A stretch of 64,000 nucleotides of DNA, taken from NCBI GenBank assembly GCA_936432065.2, contig OW386289.2:38953538-39017537 (forward strand), given 5' to 3'. Each line of letters opens with the position of its first letter. The first letter of the stretch is position 1. Below the pieces are notes generated by a model. It searched no databases. It was not told the DNA's origin and was given only the letters and a program-made list of their open reading frames with translations. The DNA comes from Rutpela maculata. Its lineage: Eukaryota; Arthropoda; Insecta; Coleoptera; Cerambycidae. A program made the translations under genes and the position numbers. Shown here one piece after another: positions 54,334-64,000 of the stretch.

Positions 54334-55870
54334 TGGAGAAAAACTACATGTTTGTTTTGCGAATCTGCTGAAAACAGCGAAAACAAATCTAATGATAAAA
54401 AACCAACTGTTACTGGCATCAAGTCTATTATAAATTGTGCAAATGAAAGAAAATATGCTGTTTCATTAAAATTTTTATAAAAGTGGTGGCACTTATTTGC
54501 ATACCTTTCGATACTGATTTCATTATTCTTGTAGGACATCTATTTGTAATAATAATAATATTAACAGAGGCAATATGTATTGTCTGTGATATTTGTAACG
54601 CGATAAAAAATGCAAGTGAGCCTTCATGTAGTTATAATAAAGAAAAAAATTAGTTTAAAATAAAATGTCATTGTCTGATTTGTGGAAAATCCAGAAAAAT
54701 TAAGAATAAATTAAGAACATTTTTAAGTAGCAATTTGTACAGGAACGGGTGCGGAAACTAGAAAGCTGCAGTGTCGCATTGTGATACAGAAGTACAAGGC
54801 AGGTTACACATTTATTCAGATTTATTTGGGCTGATGGAAATTATTATAAAATTTGTTATGAAAAATATATTAGCAAAAAAAAATTAAATGTATACAAACT
54901 AAACAACTGAAACAAAAAAATGAATTTAAAGTAGTGTTAAACAACTTATTTAGGGAGGTTTACTTTGCTGTTTTGCAAAAAAATAATTCTTAACTTTAAC
55001 ATTTCTAAAAACACGCCTTAATGATATATTTGAAGAAATGACGGAAAAAAAATTAGATTATTATAGCAGCGGAAATATAAGAAAGAGATTAGAAGAACAT
55101 CTAAGCAAACAAAGTGTTTTGCGAACACAAAGAAAATACAACAGTTCATTCAAGTGATAATAAAGCTAAAAGGATTTTTGTTGTCAGTCACAACTGAATC
55201 AGGCGAAGAAAATTTGGTTCATGAGAATGCCGGTATCTTAAGTGAAGCTGCAGCTGGATATTTTAAAACCCTTTCGGGACGGCAGCGGTCTGCGCTTGCG
55301 GATTTGTCCGTCTGCAGCCGCGAACTGTAGCTTTTTCAAATACGTACGGCTTAACAAACTCAACATTTTTATGAATTTAGGGGAAATATCAATAAAAAAT
55401 GCTCATAATAGAAATAAGACTTTTATTTACCACACATAAAATATAAATATGTACACTACCAATAAAAAAAAAATGAACTAACGGTGGGAGGAGTAAGAAA
55501 AGGGTTAAACCAACAATGTGTAATGGGCGGATACGAATGTTTTCAGTAATTAAGTGCACCTCTTGTCGTCCGTAGATGTCCAAGTAAAATTGACAATTTT
55601 TAAAAACCCCCGATCAATATATCTAATCGTACCAGTTTCATATGACCGAATCAAAATGAGGCATAAATCATGTTCGGCTACCATAATTGTCTGCACATTT
55701 TCAATTTTGCTTCAATCGGACAATTTCTAGAGAAGTTCAACATGACGAATTCAAGATGGCGACCAAACATCGAAATCTAATATGGCCTATAAGCATTTCG
55801 ACAAAATACTCTTTCAAATAAAAAAAAAACTACATCAAAATCGGATCACCCGTTGAAGAGATATGAAGCC

Positions 55871-55905
<35 letters not shown>

Positions 55906-56500
55906 AACAAATATACAAACATACGCGTCAAACTTATAACTCCCCTCTTTTGAGGTCGGGGGTAAAAAAAACGCGACTACTAATCTGAATGAACATAAAT
56001 GTAAACAAGAAGTTTCAGATTTGTTATAAACATTTATGTCGTGGATACTAAATATGCCAGGACAGACAAATTTTATTTAAACGTTATTCCTATAGTAATG
56101 CAATTTATATATATAATTGGTATGAAAAAAAAAATCACCTTAGGCCATTTTTTTAATCCTTTACATATTACTTTGCGTATTGTGTAGTCAGAAGAAAAAA
56201 AACTTAATGATATGCTTTATTCTTTTGGATATGGTTATTCCTACGATGAAATACGGACATTTTTAACGTCTTTAGCTAGTCACGTATTAGTAAAAACTAG
56301 TGACGACATTTTTATATCACCTGGAGTTCCTCCAGTAAGTTCTGAAGAAAACATTTTCATTCATAGAATCGATAATTTTGATTGAAACGAAGACATGCTA
56401 GAAGGAAAAAATCCCACTTGGAATAGTATTATTTAAAAAAGAGAACAGCCTATTTACACAAGCATATTTAGATCGTCTATCCAATTTTAACCGATTTTAA
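54334..56500 (+). pseudogene. Cys-tailed (PIN-like) protein family, copy 4, N-terminal half
   Basis: Pieces in order: a Cys-pair start TTCLFCES with GIKSIINCANERKYAVSLK (54346-54480); FKVVLNNLFREVYFAVLQ and EKKLDYYSSGNIRKRLEEHL (54950-55115); then KITLGHFFNPLHITLRIV, KLNDMLYSFGYGYSYDEIR, SDDIFISPGVPP and FIHRIDNFD (56130-56390). These match, from memory, the region that precedes the HEEADTRM/GCDTTS half in this uncharacterised family. There are numerous stops and frameshifts and a repeat insertion. No Cys tail was found, so the C-terminal half is lost. Confidence 0.55.
55440..55975 (+). repeat. Insect dispersed repeat with (ACAG)n tract
   Basis: Contains AATTCAAGATGGCGACCAAA, an ATCACCCGTTGAAGAGATAT block, an (ACAG)n tract at 55872-55905 and ends CTTTTGAGGTCGGGGGTAAA. 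It is non-coding and interrupts the pseudogene. Confidence 0.6.
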
Positions 56501-57455
56501 CCCTTCCAGTTTACATGAAAACAAAAATGTAGTTATGTACAAAAATCCAACTAATCGTTCAGAGCCTCTACGAGTTAGTGAAAGCATGGCAAATAATTGT
56601 TACCTCTGAAAATATTAAAATATACGAGACAAAGTAAAAACTTTACTAGCTGGCATAAGTTTAACAATGACATATCTGAAAATCAGTTAATCTCTGTCTG
56701 ATACCTATTATTTTCCATTTATTAACGCACCACCCGCGTTGTACGACACCATATATAATGGATTATTACAACTAATATCATATTATTCAATTTGATTTGT
56801 TAATTTTATCATTTTACAATAAAGGAAAATTATTCTAAAGCTTTTGTTACGGCCACTGATGGAAGTATTGCGCGATTTATGGCGAACGCGGGATGTACCG
56901 GGAACGAGAGGGGAAGCCTCACGACTCCGCCGCCGTAGTGCGCTTCGTTGCGTTTAAAAGGCTGTACCGCTTTTATTTACAGAGCTAGATCCAGCATTAA
57001 TTGAGACAAAATGAAGTCTATGAAATTTGGCAGTTTTTGGTGAAAAAAACATTCGAATAGCTCAATACATAAGCGAGTTACAACGAGTTAGAGCTTTCAA
57101 AAAAATTGACAATTTGTGTACCATCTAAATTAACGTCAATTCTCTAATGTTAAAGTTATTATTTTTGTAATAAATTATACATCAAATTAAAGAGAATCGT
57201 TTGTACTATAAAACTAAAAAATATATATAATTCTATCTTTTTTCGTTTGAAAGTTATTGGTGGTTGAATTTGAATTTTGTTATTTTCATTTTTTTTAGTT
57301 TTTTTCTTGTAACTTCAGTCTCGACCAATGGAGAGTGTCGTCAAAAATGATTTCCTATGTAAAAAAACCTGCTGAATAAAATGAAATAGGTTTTATTTGG
57401 TTATACCTCGGTATTGGGTTAGTGAACGCTAGAGCCAGCCATCCGACGTACTACA

Positions 57456-57625
57456 CTGATATATTACACCTTCCAGCGGTAAAACCTAGTTCATTAATAA
57501 ACTCATAGCACACCCTTCCCACACAATGTGTCTCTCTAGGAAATTCTCCAATTTTTTATTCCAGTGAGACTCATTCTTGTGAACAACTTTAGCTGGCAGT
57601 TTTATATTATTTATTTATTTAAACA
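57456..57625. repeat. Duplicated segment, right part
   Basis: Continuation of the unit begun at 53229. Matches 59200-59377 (CTGATATATTACACCTTCCA ... TTTATTTAAACATAAAATA). Confidence 0.9.
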
Positions 57626-58859
57626 TAAAATATTTAATATGGTTGGAATTTCAGTAACCGAGAGCAAAGTGACGAGTAATAAGTTAACCACCAACAATAC
57701 ATAACAGTAAAAATTAAAGGTGGAAGTTCAGTAGTGAAGTTGGCTCGATAAATATTAAATTTGAATTAATTATTTTAACGAAAAGTACATATGACGCCTT
57801 GTCAAGTAAGGTATGGTGAATAAACTACTAAAGTTGATACTAAGTTTTGTATCGAGGATTGCAGTTATTCATACTAATGAACATCTGTCTACGTGTTGCA
57901 GTTTGTTTGCTAATTAGATTATCGTATAAAGTGAGTGTGTTAAGGAGATTGGTTCCGTAAGTACTTTTTAACATTTTCTTCCGGTGGCCTGAGACCTCTT
58001 GCATCATCTCTCAACAAAAAACGCTATACCCAAAGGTGACAATTTGTGTAGTGACCGTGCTACGTTTTCGTTACCGGTTATTCTTACTTACAAGAAGCTT
58101 AATTTTTATTAATTTATAACTGACACAAGTTACAGTAAAATTGGGTATAACAAAACTTTTGTTTTGTACTCATACGAATTTTATAAATTTTGTATGTTCT
58201 GTTAAATGTTCAAATTCAACTTTGTTTATAATTTTTTGGCTATAATGTTTGTTAGTTACTTGTTTATTGAGTGAGGAAATTCACTTTATGTTTATACTAA
58301 TTCTTCAGTTCGGCCTGCCATCATTAACCATATCTTTATATACTTTGAATATCTCATTGGCTACATATTGATATTTTATTTTATATTTACTCTTTGGTGG
58401 TAAAAGCGATATTTATCTTTTCTCCCACACCCTGATGTCAATTGCTCTTTGTGGCATTTTGTAATATATTTTTTTGTTATGAATTATGATTTTATTTCTA
58501 CCACCTTAAAGCTGTAGGTCATTATGTACGTGACTTAGTGACACACAATTACAAAGTTACTAAGTCAGCACTTCCCGGCTGACTTGATAACCACGTATAA
58601 ATCATGTTCAAAAAGTTAATTTTACTTTTTTAAAAAGCAGTTTCTCCTCCTAAGAACTATTATTAGGTACCTTATTAACTGGGTAATAAATAATTAATGA
58701 GCTAGTCGGTGCAAACTTTTGTATAGTAAACTTTATATTTTAAAATAACGTAGGGCATTTTTGCAATGCTATAGTATTATTTGTTAATTAAATGGCGACG
58801 ATTGTCTTTTTACCTCATTTTATCTCTTCCACCCCCTTTCATAACACTACTACTACTAC
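57626..58859. other. No gene seen
   Basis: AT-rich intronic sequence between the two duplicated segments. Confidence 0.5.
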
Positions 58860-59377
58860 CCTAGAGAATAACCTAATCAATTTTAGTTTTTGAAACATTT
58901 ATTTAATAATTTCAATCTTGATTAAGAAGTCTGTACATCTTAATAAAACTTCGAAAATGAACATAAAAAAATGAACATTTCGCCTGTCCAAAAGCAGGTA
59001 TCCTTTCATTCGAGGCTCAACACTTCTCCAATATAGATATTCCTGAACATGTCTCCATCGCCCCAGTCGACATTGATTAGCAGATAATTTTCTTGGGTAT
59101 GACTGTATCAATAAAATTGTTCTCATGGAAGTTACTTATAAGTATCTTTAACAGAATGTAAAAAAAAACAGGTGTAAAACCAACTACATTACCACACCAC
59201 TGATATATTACACCTTCCAGTGGTAAAACCTAGTTCATTAATGAACTCATAGCACACCCCTTCCCACACAATGTGTCTATCTAGGTAATTCTCCAATTTT
59301 TTATTCCAGTGAGACTCATTCTTGTGAACAACTTTAGCTGGCAGTTTTATATTATTTATTTATTTAAACATAAAATA
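58860..59377. repeat. Duplicated segment, uninterrupted copy (empty site)
   Basis: The intact counterpart of 53229-53569 plus 57456-57625. On the minus strand it has short open stretches of unknown origin: LPAKVVHKNESHWNKKLENY... near 59330 and LLINVDWGDGDMFRNIYIGE near 59060, the latter ending in a stop. These could be fragments of an old element gene. No identification. Confidence 0.85.
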
Positions 59378-59540
59378 ATTACAGTTTTGTATAAAAAAAT
59401 TTTTTTAAAGTATTTAATGTGTGTACACTTATAGATGATTTGTCCACTCGAATACGTATAGGATCAGTCACTACATCACTTATATTAAGCAAAATATCAA
59501 TATTAAATGATAAAAATGTGCTTTAACTTACATAATTTAC

Positions 59541-59766
59541 CTGAGGATGGGGATGCATATGCCTGTGCCGGCCATAATGATGAGCGCCTTGCTCGGGATC
59601 AGAATTCCCATTGCTCGAGCTTGGGGTGGTAGCGTAGCACTGGTTGTCGAAAATCACATTATCAGAAGGTGGAGAGAAATCGCCTCCAGCGCCCCTTTCC
59701 AATTCCAAATATAAACCTCGTCCTGGATAGCCCCTTCCTATTTCGTGAGATGATCTAGAAGGGTCA
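59541..59766 (-). CDS. Host gene, exon 1 of those visible
   Basis: 226 nt. On the minus strand the acceptor AACAATATAG precedes TGACCC and the donor CATCCTCAG precedes GTAAAT. One base completes a codon from an exon outside or upstream in the window, then DPSRSSHEIGRGYPGRG, LYLELERGAGGDFSPPSD, NVIFDNQCYATTPSSSNG and a His-rich end HHYGRHRHMHPHPQ, leaving phase 0. Codon structure is clean and there is no repeat match. The composition fits an intracellular low-complexity region. The acceptor polypyrimidine tract is weak, which is the main doubt. Confidence 0.78.
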
Positions 59767-60430
59767 CTATATTGTTATTAAATTAATGAACGTATTGGTA
59801 CTTGTACAACTACTAATTTAAAGATAATCTAATACAAAAATTGAACTGCTTTCTCTAATTGAATCTTCCAATTAACGTGTATGTTTAAATTCAGTCGCAA
59901 TGAAGATTTTGTCCCTATAACGAAGGCTTCTAAGCATTTACCTCCTTTATTACGTTGAATTTCAAATAAATATTTTCAACTTTTAAACAAAATACAGGAT
60001 GCAAATATATAAGAGGAGAATATTTGAAAATAATAATATGGACAGTCATAAATATGGCTAGACTACTATCCTATAACTGCTACAAAATAATATTACTACT
60101 ACCTATTAACCAATGTAGATGAATATTTTAAAATTAATATTAATTTGAAATCGTTTATTACAATAAATCAACTCTAAAACTAAGGAATCCAATGCTAAAA
60201 GAATGCAAACACCTCATCAAATCAGTTTCTAGCTTATTATTTATTATAAATATAAAACAGAAGTATGTAAAATTAAAATCAAAAGCCCATAACAGAATTG
60301 TCTGAAAGTTCCTTTTTTTCATCAGGTTGATACCTATTTACCGTCAACAAAATAAATAAAATAAACTTAACAGTCTCGTTGCAATTTTTCATATAATTTA
60401 CCTTTTTAAAAGTGAACTATATTCTACATC
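59767..60430. other. No gene seen
   Basis: Intronic AT-rich sequence. No exon upstream of 59766 could be recognised. Confidence 0.45.
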
Positions 60431-62447
60431 TACGGGTGGCCCCCAATTTTTTTATTGTTTTTGAATTTAAAAATTTTGTTTTCGGTACACATTAGACAGA
60501 AGTGAGCTTCTTTTAGACTAACAGGAACGAAAATAGCACTTCCGATCGAACCGGAAGTGACATTAACTTTTTTTCTTAAATAGAATGACTATATTTTTTT
60601 GATGGTTTATTAAGCATACAATACTAAGTACAATAGTTTTTTCCGATTTAAAGAATTCCAAAAAATAAATGAGATGCGGAAACTTTTTAAATTTTTTTTC
60701 AAAATGGCTGCGTCAGATAAACACGGAGTAAGAAAGTTACTAAGTAGCCTATGGAAATTATTTGTAAGGTTGTAGACTTGTCTGTAAAGAACAAAATACT
60801 TATTTGGGCTAGTTTTAGGTATTTTTCAAAAGACGGAATTTCATTTTCATTTTCATTTCCGTAGGCAAATAGTTTAATGGGACCGTGCTATTTTCTATTA
60901 TTAATCAAAAATAATGATTCATAAACTTTAATTTTTTTGGCAATTAATTTTTAAAGATATCCTTCGTAATAATAAAAATATTTTTAAAAGGTAACACAAA
61001 GTAAACAAGAAATAATTTTAATAAAACATGACAACCATTGATAAATAAAATAACAAAATTATTTAAAATCTAAATTATAATAAACCACCATAAAAACTGT
61101 TCAAACTGTTCACTATTTTGATTATTACACAGAGTAGCACGACTTATTGTTGCATTCTGAAGTTGTTGCGGTGTTATTTGTGCAATTTTGTGTCTAACTC
61201 TCTCTTCCAAGTCTTGCCTTGTGGTTGGAACAGTCGCGAAGACTCTATTTTTCAAAAGTGCCCAAATAAAAAAACGACTGCGCTTAAGTCAAGAGACCTT
61301 ACAAGCCGTCTGACTGCACCATGGGTCCCAATCCATCCATCTGGAAACAATTAATTAATTGTGTTGTCCAGCCCCGTCTTGTTGGAAGTAAACCTCGTCA
61401 GTATTGGTATTGGGAATTTCAATAATCTGTAGAATTATTATATTTTGGAGAAATTCTAGATATCTTAGTTCAGTTAGATTTTCGTCAAATATTATTGGAC
61501 CTATGATATGGTAGCCCGGAACGCTTAACCAAACATTGAAGCCAAACCGCCCCTGTCTCCGAATATGAGGATTTTCAATTTTCGAATATCGAACGTTGTT
61601 CCAATTAAATAATCCAAGGTTTGTAAATCTCGATTTCTTAGTTGGCGAAACTGTAACCAATTACAAAAGGTTATTGTTCGTTGATAATAATCATTCTCAT
61701 ACAAAAATTGATGCAATTGACATTTATAAGAACGATAGCCGTGTTACTTTAAAATTTTCCTGGCTAATCCTTTGGAAACTGGTAATATTATCGAAATAGT
61801 TGGGTCAATAGGCACTAAAGCTAATTTTATTTTCTTCATCCAAAATAAATCTTTCTTCAATTTCTATATCAGGTTCAGTTCTAAATTGATGCTTCAACCG
61901 GGGGAAATAGTTTCTCGGAGGTTGTCTTCTTTCTGATTAATGGCGAAAAAAATTAAAAATTATGAATCATTATTTCTGATCAATAAAAGAAAATAGCACG
62001 ATCCCATTAAGAAATATTCCATAGAACCCCCTACGGAAATGAAAATGAAATTGAAAAAATATAATAATATTTGTACCAATCAGTAATTCAAATAACTTCT
62101 TGTTCTATACAGATAAGTCTACAACCTTACTAATAATAAATAGCCTACTTAGTAATTTTCTTACGTCGCGTTCATCTGACGCGATCATTTTGAAAGAAAA
62201 TTAAAAATTGTTCGTATCTCACTTATTTTTTGGAATTTTTCAAATCGGAAAAAACTGTTATACTTAGAATTTTATGCTCAATAAGAAACAATAAAAAAAT
62301 ATAGGCATTATATTTAAGAAAAAAAAGTTGATGTCACTTAAACCGGAAGTGTTATTTTCGTTCTGTTAGTTTAAAAAGTTTGTCTAATTTATGTTTACCG
62401 AAAATGAATTTTTTAAAATAAAAACCAACAAAAAAATTGGGGGCGTA
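60431..62447 (-). mobile_element. Mariner/IS630-like transposon with ~500-bp TIRs
   Basis: Arms at about 60433-60955 and 61940-62445 are inverted along most of their length (GGCCCCCAATTTTTTT against AAAAAAATTGGGGGC, AACCGGAAGTG, GATTCATAA inverted). TA at both outer ends (60431-60432, 62446-62447) fits a TA target duplication. The interior carries a decayed transposase on the minus strand. Such long TIRs are unusual for mariner-type elements. Confidence 0.85.
61070..61880 (-). pseudogene. Mariner/IS630-type transposase remnant
   Basis: The minus strand reads YYQRTITFCNWLQ (about 61680), GFNVWLSVPGYHIIGPIIFD (about 61500-61560), EVYFQQDGAGQHN (about 61360-61395, with the second catalytic Asp), a frameshifted RSLDLSAVVFLFGHF block (about 61270-61310, where SPDLTPLDFFLWG is usual) and a C-terminal VFATVPTTRQDLEERV to ITPQQLQ segment. 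This is the DD(E/D) transposase family common in arthropods. At least two frameshifts and stops make it inactive. Confidence 0.85.
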
Positions 62448-64000
62448 CATTGACTTTGACTTTGTTTTCGTCCACAAAAAAAGGATTTTTGTCACGCCGC
62501 GCGCCGTTCCGTGATTTCCGGTTGAAATGTGTACAAAAAATGCATGCGAGTGTAGATCGCAAAAGGCGGCAAATCAAGCCTAATTTAGTTGTATTCACTT
62601 CGTCTATAGTCATTAAAGAACCCAATAACATTTGAACCGAAACGGATAATCATAAATAGAAAAAAATAACGTATTTAACTTAATATGTTTCCTAAATAAA
62701 TTCTAGCCCCGAGACTTCGCCGTCTATTGATGAATAGCGTAACATGAAGCATAACTAAATCGTTTGCTGTAGTACCCATGATCCAAATATACATATTCTA
62801 CCCAATTTGCGCATGCATCTCTTTCGCGCAGCTTTTCTCTTACGTCACAACCTTGCAGTGTACTTTGAGATTGTAGATACTGAAGGGTGAAGGCGGATTC
62901 AACTGATGACTGATATGTTCAAAATCTACATAAAGGTCCTTAAATCTGTATCTCTGAAGCAGGCTTCCATAATTGGGATTTCATTGAATATTTCAGAAAC
63001 CGCTAGAACCATAGTGACGACTTTTTCCACGTGATCTTATATCAATGAAGATTCTTATTATCTACCAAGAATAAACTCAATAGTGGGCCTGGAAAATGGT
63101 AATATGAAACTTACATCTCCCCCAAACTATGTGTGTACTTTTTTGTGAATTTCTCATTCAAAACATTATTCCTTGAACAATAATACACAAAAAACTTATG
63201 ATACCGTTGGACGCCGTTTTTGAGACATATGAGTCTAAAGAATGAGATGTTTAAACAAATTCAACATTTCCTTCACATTTTCGCAAATGTAAAATCGAAA
63301 AAAAGCCATCCTTCGATTTGCAAAAGAATGTACACGGTATACTGTTATAGGCACTATTCAACCTTTGAACTTGTTTTTTTTTAGTACCTAGTGGAATCTA
63401 GAGGCAGCTGGATAGCGTGATATTTTTTTTAACATAAAGTAGTCTCCACAAACACCAGGGATAGTCGGTTGTGCCTTCGAAGCGAACGGTTGGGTGCCTG
63501 AAACACTCCCACTATAAACGCAAAATTGCCGTGAAAATCTCCGTCAAATTTGATAAAAATTAGGTGAATTATAGCCCAAGAGTTTACGCGCAAATTGATA
63601 CCTTATATCAAAAGAACAAAGTTGAAACAGAATTAATATTTGAAAACAACTAATACAGTTTTGTGACCAGTGCTGTGTATTAAGAAACGAAAAGAGCGTA
63701 ATTGAACAAACAACCCAAGACAGGCAAAAGCAAGATAAGTACCTCCTTTTTCATTTTTAAGTACCTTCCCAGACAAGTGTATTTATAACCATTGAAGGGT
63801 TTAGGCCCTTCACCCTTGAAGAGTCGACATTGTCGACAAGTTTATGGCAATAAATTAAAGCATGGCATGATATCCCTCTGTAAACCTGTAAATTATTTTT
63901 TAACCATTATAAAAATATTCAAATGAATTTGATCTGTCTGTAAAGTATGGTCATATAAATTTCTTTTGTTAACCTTCAAATAATCTTTTTTCATAATTAT
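62448..64000. other. No gene seen
   Basis: No exon, repeat arm or RNA gene recognised. A GC-richer stretch at 62490-62520 (CACGCCGCGCGCCGTTCC) stands out but has no coding support. Confidence 0.45.

Larger units (their letters stand above)
53570..57455 (+). mobile_element. Long-TIR element with Cys-tailed family fragment
   Basis: Inverted arms of ~500 bp: about 53575-54106 and 56925-57450. Pairs include CTCTCCATTGGTCGAGACCG against GTCTCGACCAATGGAGAGTG, AATGAAGTCTATGAAATTTG inverted near 54010, and AACACAGCGAAGC against GCTTCGTTGCG. Boundaries are fixed by the uninterrupted paralogue at 58860-59377. Flanks ACACCACT and ACTACACT may be a diverged 8-bp target duplication. The interior holds a broken N-terminal half of the Cys-tailed family and a later repeat (55440-55975). 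Confidence 0.85.

Noticed and set aside
59523..59708. Stand-alone 61-aa gene starting at 59708
   Set aside because: The coding frame continues upstream to an acceptor at 59766 and a donor cuts it at 59541, so it is an internal exon.

Overview
This is AT-rich eukaryotic DNA, almost certainly from an insect with a large, transposon-filled genome. It has spliceosomal introns, a tRNA-derived SINE, insect-type Ty3/gypsy and CR1/L2-like retroelements, and a very high density of long inverted-repeat (foldback) elements. I cannot name the species. There is no prokaryotic gene, CRISPR array, operon or rRNA gene.

Host gene. The one host gene I can support lies on the minus strand and spans most of the window as four short exons: 59541-59766, 47580-47736, 29034-29090 and 9320-9506. 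Each has a consensus acceptor and donor. Their codon phases fit end to end (0/0, 1/1, 1/1), so they read as one frame across introns of about 11.8, 18.5 and 19.5 kb. The product segment is low-complexity and Ser/Pro/Arg-rich, with an Arg/Glu/Asp-rich stretch. I do not recognise the protein. The upstream and downstream exons lie outside the window, so nearly everything else here is intronic.

Layout. 1-182: SINE. 384-2765: long inverted-repeat element. 3330-4880: degenerate ~135-bp tandem array carrying a ~720-bp repeat with an internal (CTGT)n tract. 5873-9150: decayed minus-strand non-LTR element, split by a pseudogene of a Cys-tailed protein family (6487-8252), itself split by a miniature LTR element (7070-8059). 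9320-9506: exon. 12155-21231: several foldback arms around a nearly complete Ty3/gypsy element (12727-19262; 4-bp target duplication; gag intact, pol broken). 21358-25403: CR1/L2-like non-LTR element with a (TTA)9 tail. 25788-27666: long-TIR element enclosing a second Cys-tailed pseudogene. 30314-30943: hAT-like palindrome with a perfect 8-bp target duplication. 31559-33440: another decayed non-LTR element. 36345-44045: inverted arms enclosing three more (CTGT)n-type repeats, a third Cys-tailed pseudogene and a long-TIR element with a Cys-rich CXC-like domain. 44373-47541: foldback element with a nested 894-bp palindromic MITE. 48310-51944: crossed inverted repeats. 53570-57455: long-TIR element with a fourth Cys-tailed family fragment and a perfect 61-bp-arm hairpin; its empty site is present in the window at 58860-59377. 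60431-62447: mariner/IS630-like element with ~500-bp TIRs.

Most interesting pattern. Fragments of a large, uncharacterised multi-copy protein family (motifs resembling a FEN1/PIN-like acidic nuclease core, ending in a CXC-type Cys cluster) occur four times. At least two copies sit precisely between ~400-500-bp terminal inverted repeats, and a separate CXC-like domain sits in a further long-TIR element. This suggests that the family is carried by, or encoded by, a class of long-TIR transposons.
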